Shown piece after piece: positions 25,001 through 31,407 of a DNA stretch of 46,890 nucleotides. A model generated the notes under the pieces. That model did not search any database. It was not told the origin of the DNA and saw nothing but the letters and a program-made list of their open reading frames with translations. The translations under genes and the position numbers were made by a program. Position 1 is the first letter of the stretch. Every line of letters begins with the position of its first letter. Source of the stretch: a virus; IMG/VR virus record IMGVR_UViG_3300035209_000036, positions 1 to 46,890 of that record, one strand, 5' to 3'.

Positions 25001-25897
25001 AGCAAGATTGTTTTGGTACTTCTGCAAAATCTTCGCTCGCTCTTGTGAAGCGTGGAAGGAACTTGGAAGGGTGGCGGCGTCGTGAATGGTCTTAGGCAGA
25101 AATGGCACTAGTCCTGCAGCCTGACCAACTACATTTTCTGTAGTAAACGGATCAAAAATCCCCTGTCCTGTGGCTAGGCTTTGTGCTTCCTGCACCCCAG
25201 TCATTGCCCCAGCAGCACCTATGTTAGAACCAATAAACGCAGCCAAATGATCTCGTGCACCGTTGACAAATGTTTCTGGTGCGAGTTTAGCTCCTGTCGC
25301 TGCTGAGGACTCTGCTGCGCGAGAAAGATTCCGAGTCACCAATCCCGCCGCAGCGCGTTCGCCCAACTCGGAACCAGCACCACCTACAGGAAGTGTGGCT
25401 GCGCTAGCAAGACCACCAATTACTGGGTGGTCTGGATTTTCTGCGGCACCTTTTAAAGCACTAGACGCTAGTCCAGCCCCAGAAACAAAACGAGATATTG
25501 GTCCTGCAGCCTTGGACAAGAAGGGTAAAAGTCTTGCTGCTCCTGAAGCTTCACCAGCCCCAGTAAAATACGCTGCGGTTTCAGCAGCGAATCTCGGCGC
25601 CGCACGCAATGCTTCGCTAGCTGCCTCACCTTTGTACGAAGGAATGAGGCTACTAACAGCCTGGTCAATTGGTTGACCTATTGCGTCTGCGGTGAAGTTG
25701 CTGACTGGACGAAGGAATCTGTCGATTCCCGCGTTGGCTTGTTGAAGAATACTATCGTTATAGGCTACCGCTCGTTGGTTTCCACCTTCTGCAATATCCT
25801 TTAACTGCGCATAGCGAGAAAACGAAACAGGTTCACGATTACGATCTGCACTTTTCCAAGCCAGGTACTCGTCTCGAATTGTGTTGTAATCAGGCAT
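19046..25897 (-). CDS. Giant polyvalent/ejection protein with metallopeptidase motif (2283 aa)
   Basis: Largest gene, at the end of the late arm. It probably enters the host with the DNA, as for T7 gp16-like and polyvalent proteins. Residues about 60-270 are Ala/Gly-rich and hydrophobic (membrane-active). Residues 280-720 are charged and helical. A zinc metallopeptidase motif HELVH lies at 1008-1012, with a plausible third ligand in SESEFVATYA near residue 1092; this resembles the polyvalent-protein-associated metallopeptidases. The C-terminal 400 residues (PIERKQALKAFGVMATTQFA, then Gly/Leu-rich helices) resemble conserved ends of other phage polyvalent proteins. It is coupled by TAATG to 25897-26838. 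Confidence 0.8.
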   Translation of the reverse strand: MPDYNTIRDEYLAWKSADRNREPVSFSRYAQLKDIAEGGNQRAVAYNDSILQQANAGIDRFLRPVSNFTADAIGQPIDQAVSSLIPSYKGEAASEALRAAPRFAAETAAYFTGAGEASGAARLLPFLSKAAGPISRFVSGAGLASSALKGAAENPDHPVIGGLASAATLPVGGAGSELGERAAAGLVTRNLSRAAESSAATGAKLAPETFVNGARDHLAAFIGSNIGAAGAMTGVQEAQSLATGQGIFDPFTTENVVGQAAGLVPFLPKTIHDAATLPSSFHASQERAKILQKYQNNLAERDKTAGALSVADASMPESANSEAVLSATANEAELRHNAELVNKLPARALEDVGLSEVATSKLMQTLPKDEAKEFVTAIKPSKDQREAVNAIRQEGATAYQRELDKLTKEEMANAFSKPDSSQGPVEFDPAIAEALSKANAKGLTDVAALTKFTHDVNETLSARYRDELKQIHAQNSEGADFFADENRPGREQQAPKMLNPEVVKSLQTEGRVPQITPEWYSDHLKFFIERSPTGSVDEAYQHTVQKAANLMLDLSEVAKKQKALELQQTLPTKPTQEQLDVEHYNRVKRLPTELQTWLTQQETADRAITKTKGDKEQSGWKSRRELVKQAIDNLDPSTGQTTITIQVGGKGKANAKKLVMPLEDAVKYTTKNRLLSGQGSTKEVSLDALQEKGLQAARTVAESQIPSDFEDVKTKLVTNPDEVGNMGLPSLDVETPDLGSKLSSLAEPNQQSGMLSRVREVYQSLFDPAQERQTWGAFRSIFADDKGGIRKEPRKRALFVSAVEAKLRGKGSEAAVEFTKKYLQKDTITNQDKQDAFRGYWGLNNDKWLATQKKIGELAGIDPSNVDLMTQLHYDPITHDVRIRGGNMDNVTMGLKELAVSHFRQLGYGPELVEHFSSMMERMGKVFKDVSDKTGISDIKILDPLTGEQVIQQISEQLVVMGLHGNYYIDSAGQKQQNPFIGLATKHIAKDSKLQPVVDWLFSTSIAHELVHGVEKQAAQDLKSADPGIRQRAEAYINMYNLASTLSREDRYAMLRNVMDVSVPTSLTRDESTRRIVPEIAGYIKHGASSESEFVATYAQMYIGGLVSGGKKLDASKLREVLAWEHNDVQDFLRGLFRDVSDFQEGFAKMTQNPMQTATDLKTLMTSYNAPLVAASYGPVHDAMRLLAKPDVRVLQAKESLAKLTTNLEPGAGPSLMASQDRTKLTKGDLSSEEFAPNNEAVDLAFQHVLGKKPGELNVWDRWFSPFVLAAGRVGTAIAHDSANLLMSNSSRRRQLVDNILAPFLTRNSRDKLTLDPNHPVQQIREGKNPRAREVVNRLAKNLQDLGEAGKLKQTTIDPAQQDNVYEQLLQHPDVAKETERELKRLRPSDRTVVIGVLNSMLQSYGYAGATLLKAQHEFTSNKLGRILQSIQPMPYDEAMSRGKGLLMGLPEALVGIDPKRSEYLLSLAAELKTPLEALQQDIAGRPWFMSEQRPGTWMVDSVNRDGTREVDGAESKAHAELLQRRLEKEGNHSFQIFDKSERFGDVAASVPMDLVERYTQMEQAATDRAIERIRALVGDNVASVLAAEFKPAIDVQKQALVAGIGGKLQHRKLVGGRERLDYLDVLEHYAHSLGTSVANRQTKVGVRLMQNDPRMKDIPEFSQMLDTNTQHVLTPQSELYGKLKTTLTAYWLGGNISSAIVEPTQSFLTLVPHLVRQGDSVMKAYGRLAGGLKTAVKLLSGSELSARADSASRVLDKASLPYEDQLAYYFRKFRDESPEQNPYSDNTLSGDHQAVLRARSGQDFDTNLPLKTLALNGLYQVASKGLSLYSVASRLNSRAAFVAGFEKAYSVGLSGQKAFDYARNVVYSTMFGGGKANASQVLSKDTGFMKPVLGIASTLQNYSLSMTTLMANYAREGFMSNKSLNPIERKQALKAFGVMATTQFALAGALGFPLVAASLAAFEKITGLQANAAVRQGLAKLGGDDEELGATISDLILNGAANQILGVDVSGRTGLSNILGTSPYNGFQLQDMAGPLPSTVQNIVEAVSSAAQGEYMSAAKSLVPQGFKNLVQEGDSVHKYGKVQFMDKQENLIMNPTKLQSVLYAVGFRPRELRQQQIASNLMQTSDKLASKSRSRDLDRLAQAVMQGDVVSVRDYIDSVTANDPNTDPRALVRSILDRAADMQTPTDLLSEGSRSNAQSRRLIASAMPGAVTSRRSEVKRLEFREQMLQSLGYPYGTQPSSSRDFNVAAITDELIQQQGLTRSEAARQAEVLLGASPYPQF
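23655..23677 (+). repeat. Dispersed palindrome family, copy d (inside a gene)
   Basis: GGTTCAGCTAATGAACTC then AACT, the only full copy inside a coding region (the giant gene). On the - strand it encodes part of the S-S-L-A-E-P stretch. The core TTCA-N5-TGAAC and the flanking AACT are intact. Confidence 0.7.
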
Positions 25898-26838
25898 TAG
25901 GGCATTCTTTGACTAGCCATTGGGTTGGCATTACCAGAATCAATAAAAGACTTCAAAGCATCACCCCAGGCACCGCCAGCGGTTCTACGCTTTTCAAGTT
26001 TTGCTGCACCAGCGATCCCTTCGCCAGTCTCACCCTTTGCCACGTTTTGAAGAGATGACCTCAGATCACTGCGGAATTTCTCGTCCGTGGTATAGTCGAG
26101 TTTAGAGCCCAAAGAGTCCAGGACAAACGAGGCAGATTCGTTCCCAGGAAACTCCTTTTTAACCTCACTCACAATCGCTTGCTTTCTACGAGATGTAGCA
26201 TCACGGTTCATGTTTTCAACCTGTGAAGCCGCAGCGTTGTTGTGTCGTGCGGTGGACTCGTTCACCACAGCACGATTTTGAGCTTCTTTGGCGTTAGTGT
26301 CCTGAGCAAGTTCTGATACCTTAACCACTCTATCCCCTCGTGCGTTTTCTTTATCGGCTTGACTTGCACGAAGAGTAGCATCGTTGTGGTATTGATTACG
26401 CTTGTCTTGGGCTTCTTGTGACGCAAGGGACATTCTTTGTTTGTCCGACTCACGAGCATCAGCAGTGCGCGTAACCTCGTTGCCTAGACGCTTCTCGTCT
26501 AGACCAACAACTTTATTATGATAATTTTTGTCCTCGGCTATTGCTTTTGCACGCTGGAATTGTTCCTCGCTCATGGGAGTAAACATTCTACCCATGGCGC
26601 CTTGACGTTTTTCAGGAGCCATACCTGCGGATTGAAGTTCTGTGTCAGCCGCAGCGCGACCAGAAACATCACGAGTCAAAAGCGCGTCGGTGCCCTTGTT
26701 GGCTACGCTGCCAGCCACGCCAGAAATAAACCCTGCTAGGGCTTGTTCTAGCACCGAAGGTCTGCGTTGCGCGGCGGGAATAAAACCACCAAGATTAATT
26801 GATGGTGATGAACCTAAAGAGGCTTGTTGAAGTTCCAT
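25897..26838 (-). CDS. Probable internal virion/ejection protein (313 aa)
   Basis: Start at MELQQASLGSSPSINLGGF. The first 75 residues have a hydrophobic Ala/Gly segment (VLEQALAGFISGVAGSVANKG). Residues 100-270 are long charged helices rich in Ala, Gln, Arg and Asn (ESDKQRMSLASQEAQDKRNQ, VNESTARHNNAAASQVENMN). This matches internal core or ejection proteins of podoviruses such as T7 gp15 in composition, not in detectable motif. It is coupled to the giant gene by a TAATG overlap. Function is inferred from position and composition. Confidence 0.6.
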   Translation of the reverse strand: MELQQASLGSSPSINLGGFIPAAQRRPSVLEQALAGFISGVAGSVANKGTDALLTRDVSGRAAADTELQSAGMAPEKRQGAMGRMFTPMSEEQFQRAKAIAEDKNYHNKVVGLDEKRLGNEVTRTADARESDKQRMSLASQEAQDKRNQYHNDATLRASQADKENARGDRVVKVSELAQDTNAKEAQNRAVVNESTARHNNAAASQVENMNRDATSRRKQAIVSEVKKEFPGNESASFVLDSLGSKLDYTTDEKFRSDLRSSLQNVAKGETGEGIAGAAKLEKRRTAGGAWGDALKSFIDSGNANPMASQRMP

Positions 26839-26839
26839 G

Positions 26840-27232
26840 TTACATTGCTCCTTGTTGCTGTTGGCCCAGTAGTTGACCCCAGTAAAGTTGAGGTGCTTGG
26901 TTTTGCATAGCCATAGGTTTACGGGTTGAGACGGTTGATCCTCCAAACGCGCGCTGGGTTTGATCAACGCCGGAGTCATCTTTGATTGCCTCACCCCATG
27001 ACTGGCCATCACGACGACCAGCAAGACCGAGAGTACTGATACCTGTAAGGTCATGTGCGAGTTCCTTGAATGTTAAAGCCCGACCTTTCTTTTGGACTTG
27101 GTCGGTTTGTTTGTCCTGAATTAGCGGTTTTTGCTTTCCTGACATTCCCGCTAACCAAGAGTTCATTGCTTCTTGTGCGGCGGGGTTTGCGGCTACTGCC
27201 ATTCCTCCCGCGCTGTTTTGTTGTGGTAACAT
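26840..27232 (-). CDS. Probable virion protein (130 aa)
   Basis: Low-complexity ends (MLPQQNSAGGMAVAANP and GQLLGQQQQGAM) flank a charged middle (KKGRALTFKELAHDLTG). It is placed between ejection-type proteins in a tightly packed late unit, one base from each neighbour. A Y-W-G near its end recurs at the very end of the next upstream protein. No family is recognised. Confidence 0.55.
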   Translation of the reverse strand: MLPQQNSAGGMAVAANPAAQEAMNSWLAGMSGKQKPLIQDKQTDQVQKKGRALTFKELAHDLTGISTLGLAGRRDGQSWGEAIKDDSGVDQTQRAFGGSTVSTRKPMAMQNQAPQLYWGQLLGQQQQGAM

Positions 27233-27233
27233 A

Positions 27234-27686
27234 TTATCCCCAATACATTGGTTGAGGTTGAGAAAACTGAGGTAAAGTGCCGTAGGTAGTCTGTTGCTGT
27301 TGAGGGGTTAACATAGCTTTTCCTCCTGCGAGAGTGCCTTGAATAGCGCCTTGTTTTATAAGGTCACCCATAAACGCTTGACCCCCCGCAGCTGGCGCAA
27401 CCGCACCTCCAGCACCTAGGCTAGCGGTGGTCCCCGCGCCTACGGCACCTTCGCCAACAGCGCCAGCAGTGCCTGCGGCCCCAGTTCCCGCAGCAGCGTT
27501 TGCCCCTGCAACAGAACTAGCACTTCCCCCAGCACCCGTCAACGCGGCACCACCAAAGCCCAACGCCGCACCTAGCGCAGCACCTTTTAGTGCTCCAGAC
27601 CAAGGATTTTCTCCCCGATCGCTAGCGTGTTTGGCACCAGCAGCGCCACCCCCAGCAGCCATCATAAGAGGTAAAAACCAAAGCAT
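27234..27686 (-). CDS. Gly/Ala-rich hydrophobic virion protein (150 aa)
   Basis: Starts MLWFLPLMMAAGGGAAGA. Almost the whole length to residue 105 is Ala/Gly with few charges (ALKGAALGAALGFGGAALTG), then a Gln-rich tail ending PMYWG. Such proteins in podoviruses are usually internal head or ejection proteins that may insert in the host membrane. No motif gives a firmer call. Confidence 0.6.
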   Translation of the reverse strand: MLWFLPLMMAAGGGAAGAKHASDRGENPWSGALKGAALGAALGFGGAALTGAGGSASSVAGANAAAGTGAAGTAGAVGEGAVGAGTTASLGAGGAVAPAAGGQAFMGDLIKQGAIQGTLAGGKAMLTPQQQQTTYGTLPQFSQPQPMYWG

Positions 27687-27687
27687 G

Positions 27688-29088
27688 TTAGGAGAAGTTG
27701 AGTTCTAGGTGAGCGTTTTGAAGCATTTGACGAATTTCGGCATCCTTGACAACCGGTTCACCAGGAATGAAAAGCCCGATAAAAAAGTTGGAGAGGAAGA
27801 AGGTGTAATAACACAAAGCAGGACCGAGGAAAAATGGCAGGTTTCGACTCGCGTCTTGTCTCGCAGCTTCGTATGCACAGCCTTTGGCAAACGGGAGACA
27901 GAGATAAGCGATAAGTTTGGATTTTCGAACCATTTTTGCCAAACGTACTCCGTAGGAATAGTATCCTTTTGCGGCGGTTTTGAATTTTTCAGGGTTATTT
28001 TGCACATGCACCAGCTCCGCTTCCAACATCCAACGAGGTAGAAGCCCACGTTCGCCTAAAGCAGTGCAAACCACGCTTCCACCACCCCCAGATGTTTTTT
28101 GTTCTGGAGCGTCGCCATAAGCGACTTGACGGTTGCTAGCGTTAGAAGTGCCAGTACTGGATTGATTGTTTAGTAGGTCCGAAAATCCTGACATCGCTGC
28201 TTCGTTGGTGGCAGAACCAGTGGTGTTTGAAGCAGTAGTACCTGTGGTAGAGGTTTTGCCTAGGTTGGTGCCAATGTTGGAGGTATCGTTAGTTTGACCA
28301 AGATATGCATTACCAGCACCCGCGAGGTTGGTGGTTGCCGTCGGCCCCGCGAGTTGATTCGAGGCTGCTAATCTTTCGCCCTGGTTGTTTCTGGCTACCT
28401 GCGATACTGCACTACCCACCGCTCGTCCTTGTGCGGCTTGGCCTACACCTTGCATCCCCGGTCCGCTCATAGCTTGGTTAGTTGCTGCGGCTACTTGGTC
28501 GTTGAAATTAGAACCACCAGTATTGACCAAATCAGAGAGGTAAGCGTTGCGAGTTGTGTCGTTGGTAGTAGCTGCACCTGCTTGGCCTTTTAGTAAGTCA
28601 CCAAAACCTAAGGTGTCTACCACTCCCGTGGTTGATTTACCAGTCTGCGCGGTTAAACCCTGACTTTCACCTGCTTGAGTTTGTGTTCCCGTAGTAGCCT
28701 GGTTCATTGTGTTTGAACCAGAGGAAACCTGACCAGTATTCGAGGTTTGGGCTTGCGTGCCTGAAGAATCAAAAGTTCCTGTTTGATTACCTCCTTGGAC
28801 TTGGCGAGTATTGCCTCCTGTACCAGAAGCCACAGCACCAGTATACAAAGCGTTATCGATCGCTGAGTTTAGTGGCGAAGTTGGTTGGTTTGTACCTGAA
28901 GGAGAATAAGGATTCTCCGAGGTGGGTGGGCGGTAGGTAGAGGGGTTTTGGACTTTATCCCAATTATCCACCCCCTGGGTTTGGGCTAATCCGTCCGCCC
29001 ACTTATTAAACGCGTCGTTTTCTTCAGGCTTACCTGAAAGTTTTCCACCATTGGATTTGTAAAGAGAGATTAATTCTGCTTGTGTCAT
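27688..29088 (-). CDS. Thr/Gly/Asn-rich virion protein with conserved C-terminal module (466 aa)
   Basis: Residues 55-335 are low-complexity Thr, Gly, Asn, Ser and Gln, typical of extended virion proteins. After a GGGGS linker, a compact module starts with VVCTALGERGLLPRWMLEAE and contains YYSYGVRLAKMVRKS. Similar modules (Gly linker, Cys-T-A-L or Cys-x-T-A, then helices with Met-Arg-Lys-Ser) end many phage structural proteins of unknown role. A second hydrophobic helix follows near residue 420. It is probably a tail or ejection component. Confidence 0.6.
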   Translation of the reverse strand: MTQAELISLYKSNGGKLSGKPEENDAFNKWADGLAQTQGVDNWDKVQNPSTYRPPTSENPYSPSGTNQPTSPLNSAIDNALYTGAVASGTGGNTRQVQGGNQTGTFDSSGTQAQTSNTGQVSSGSNTMNQATTGTQTQAGESQGLTAQTGKSTTGVVDTLGFGDLLKGQAGAATTNDTTRNAYLSDLVNTGGSNFNDQVAAATNQAMSGPGMQGVGQAAQGRAVGSAVSQVARNNQGERLAASNQLAGPTATTNLAGAGNAYLGQTNDTSNIGTNLGKTSTTGTTASNTTGSATNEAAMSGFSDLLNNQSSTGTSNASNRQVAYGDAPEQKTSGGGGSVVCTALGERGLLPRWMLEAELVHVQNNPEKFKTAAKGYYSYGVRLAKMVRKSKLIAYLCLPFAKGCAYEAARQDASRNLPFFLGPALCYYTFFLSNFFIGLFIPGEPVVKDAEIRQMLQNAHLELNFS

Positions 29089-29543
29089 TGGAGGTATTTA
29101 ACGAATGTTATGTAATGTTTACGAAAGCCATACTTTTCTGATTGAAAACAACGAATTGCGGCACCGGTGTTGCGTTTGGTGGTAACTGTGTAGGAGGACA
29201 CTCCATGTTCTCGTGCCCATTGCTCAAAAAAATCCATCAACTGAGTGGTTGCGACCAGGTTACCAAACTGATGCCAGAAAGCACGACAAAAAAAGGTGTG
29301 TTCGGTGGAAAAAATTGGACTCACATCCTCCATAATACCAAAACCCTCCAAAGTAGAACCAGAGGATACTGTGGCGACGAAGCCTTTTATGGGGTCTGCG
29401 GCAAGTGCACAAGTGCTTTTCAGCAACTCGTCCATGTCATAAAACTCGCCATGTTTTTTATAGAAAGACTGAAAACCTTCTAGAAAAAATGGCCACAAAA
29501 GAAGAACTTCAGTGGCTTTGGTGACTCGATGGCAAGTAATCAT
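29085..29543 (-). CDS. GNAT-like protein, possible T7 gp13-type internal virion protein (152 aa)
   Basis: The C-terminal half fits the acetyltransferase fold: FFCRAFWHQFGNLVATTQLM, then SYTVTTKRNTGAAIRCFQSE and a final strand pair (GFRKHYITFVKYLQ). The N-N/T-x-A-x-R-x-F pattern is usual for GNAT domains. T7-like phages carry a small internal virion protein (gp13 family) with a similar fold at this place, upstream of the ejection proteins. Catalytic activity is not shown. It overlaps the next gene in ATGA. Confidence 0.55.
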   Translation of the reverse strand: MITCHRVTKATEVLLLWPFFLEGFQSFYKKHGEFYDMDELLKSTCALAADPIKGFVATVSSGSTLEGFGIMEDVSPIFSTEHTFFCRAFWHQFGNLVATTQLMDFFEQWAREHGVSSYTVTTKRNTGAAIRCFQSEKYGFRKHYITFVKYLQ

Positions 29544-29544
29544 G

Positions 29545-31407
29545 TTAGCACAAACCGTGGTAGAGCAACACAGTTCGAATGTTGTTGATGGAGCTGGTAA
29601 CAGGGCCCTGGTCTGAAGTCCAGTTACTTGTTGGGGAAACGGAGTTAACTACGGTGCTAGAACGATTTCGTACTACCTGAGTACCGCCAATTTTAAAAAC
29701 ACACCCAGAAGCTAGGTTAAGCCCTGAAGCATCGTTCCAGGTGCTTTCGGAACCAGCAGGACCAATAATAATCGACGCAGCCGCAGCGCCACCGGTAATA
29801 GTCACAGGATAAGAGTAGCTAAAATAGATAGTGTTCTGAGTACCTGTTCCGTCGATTGTGATTTGTCCAACTTTTATACCAGTACTGTTAAGTTGTACAC
29901 GATTACCGGAGGAACCAATATCAATAGTACCAGCAGTAACAGAACCCAGATTCGCGGTTAGTGCTGAAAGCGAAGAAACACTTATTTGTGTGGCGGTTAT
30001 GGTACCTGTAGTAATCCGACTACCATCAATGGTGGTTCCATACGCATTGACATCCGCGGTTGCGCCACCAACAGGGATTTTACCTGTAGGATCGTAGCCA
30101 GCAGAAAAAGTAGTCGATCCGTTGATGGCAATTCTAGAACCTGTGATTTGAATACCCTCACCACTCGCGTTAATAGAAGCAATAACGTTAGTGTTTTGAA
30201 CAGGTGTGAAATTTAATAACGAGGTGGTGATAGTACCTGCGGTGATTTGCGCGGCAGTGATGGAGTTCGCAGTAATTTTACCTCCACTAATTGTCGTTGC
30301 GTTTGCATTAACATCAGCAGCAGCACCACCTGAGGTAATTTTTCCAGTGGGGTCATAACCAGCAGAAAAGGTAGTGCTACCGCTGATGGAAATGCGAGCA
30401 CCCGAGATTTGAATGCCTTCTGCACTAGCGTTAATAGAGGCTACCACGTTTGTGTTTTGGACAGGCGTGAAGTTTAGCTTCGCTGTGGTGATGGTGCCAC
30501 CAGCAATTTCATTTGCGGTGATAGTACCAGCTAAAATCTTCGATGCTGTGATTGCGTTGGCTGCAATTTCGTTACCTGTAATGGTCAAAGCGGCAATTTG
30601 TGCCGCCGTAATCGTGTTAGCCACAAGCTTTCCTGCTGAAATAGTGCCAGCTGCAATCTCAGCGCCAGTGATAGTAAGCGCAGCGATTTTTGCTGCTGTA
30701 ATAGTGTTACCAGCGATCTCGTTTGCTGTAATTGTGCCAACAGCGATTTTTGCAGCAGTAATAGACAAAGCAATCAACTCAGCTGTACCAATAGTATTCG
30801 CTGCAACCTTACCAGCAATTACAGAATTTGCTTGAAGTTTGCCCGAAGTGATAGATAAAGCAATTAGTTCGTTTGTTCCAATAGTATCCGCTGCTACTTT
30901 TCCCGCCACCACAGAATTGGCTTGCAACTTAGGAGTCGAGATTGCGTCGTTTGCGATTTGGGTAGTGGTTACCGCGTTGTTGTCAATTTTAAGAGTGGTA
31001 ATTGCCAAGTCTGCAATTTTGACAGATGTAATACCTGCGTCGGCAAGTTTGGCAGTGATCACCGCGCCATCGATAATCTTAACTGCTGTGATCGCGTTTG
31101 CAGCCACCTTCGCAGCAGTTACCGCCGCGTCAGCGATTTTTAACTCGGTAATAATTCCGTCTAAAATCTTCGATCCTACCACCGCGCCGTCAGCGAGTTT
31201 TGCAGTGGTGATGCTTCCATCAGGAATGGTACCACCAAGGTCAGGAACGAAACCATTCTTGAGATAAGCCCCATCAGTTAGTCTTTGTAACTGTTTATTG
31301 ATGGTCAAAAACCTATTATTCGCTGACCTAGCAAGATCAGTGATAGTACCAATAGATAAATCCCGCGGAAGGGGTATAGCAATAAATGGCTGTTGTTCAG
31401 TGGTCAT
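29545..31407 (-). CDS. Tail fibre or spike with repeated strands (620 aa)
   Basis: Residues 60-320 repeat a strand motif of the form TITAAKIA / TITANEIA / GAEIAAGTI about 20 times, each about 10-12 residues, as in trimeric fibre shafts. Residues 311-484 hold two copies of an 87-residue block that starts LNFTPVQNTNV and contains GSTTFSAGYDPTGKI. The C-terminal 130 residues are non-repetitive and would form the receptor-binding tip. The N-terminus (FIAIPLPRDLSIGTITDLAR) probably docks to the tail. It overlaps the tail tubular B gene in ATGA. Confidence 0.75.
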   Translation of the reverse strand: MTTEQQPFIAIPLPRDLSIGTITDLARSANNRFLTINKQLQRLTDGAYLKNGFVPDLGGTIPDGSITTAKLADGAVVGSKILDGIITELKIADAAVTAAKVAANAITAVKIIDGAVITAKLADAGITSVKIADLAITTLKIDNNAVTTTQIANDAISTPKLQANSVVAGKVAADTIGTNELIALSITSGKLQANSVIAGKVAANTIGTAELIALSITAAKIAVGTITANEIAGNTITAAKIAALTITGAEIAAGTISAGKLVANTITAAQIAALTITGNEIAANAITASKILAGTITANEIAGGTITTAKLNFTPVQNTNVVASINASAEGIQISGARISISGSTTFSAGYDPTGKITSGGAAADVNANATTISGGKITANSITAAQITAGTITTSLLNFTPVQNTNVIASINASGEGIQITGSRIAINGSTTFSAGYDPTGKIPVGGATADVNAYGTTIDGSRITTGTITATQISVSSLSALTANLGSVTAGTIDIGSSGNRVQLNSTGIKVGQITIDGTGTQNTIYFSYSYPVTITGGAAAASIIIGPAGSESTWNDASGLNLASGCVFKIGGTQVVRNRSSTVVNSVSPTSNWTSDQGPVTSSINNIRTVLLYHGLC

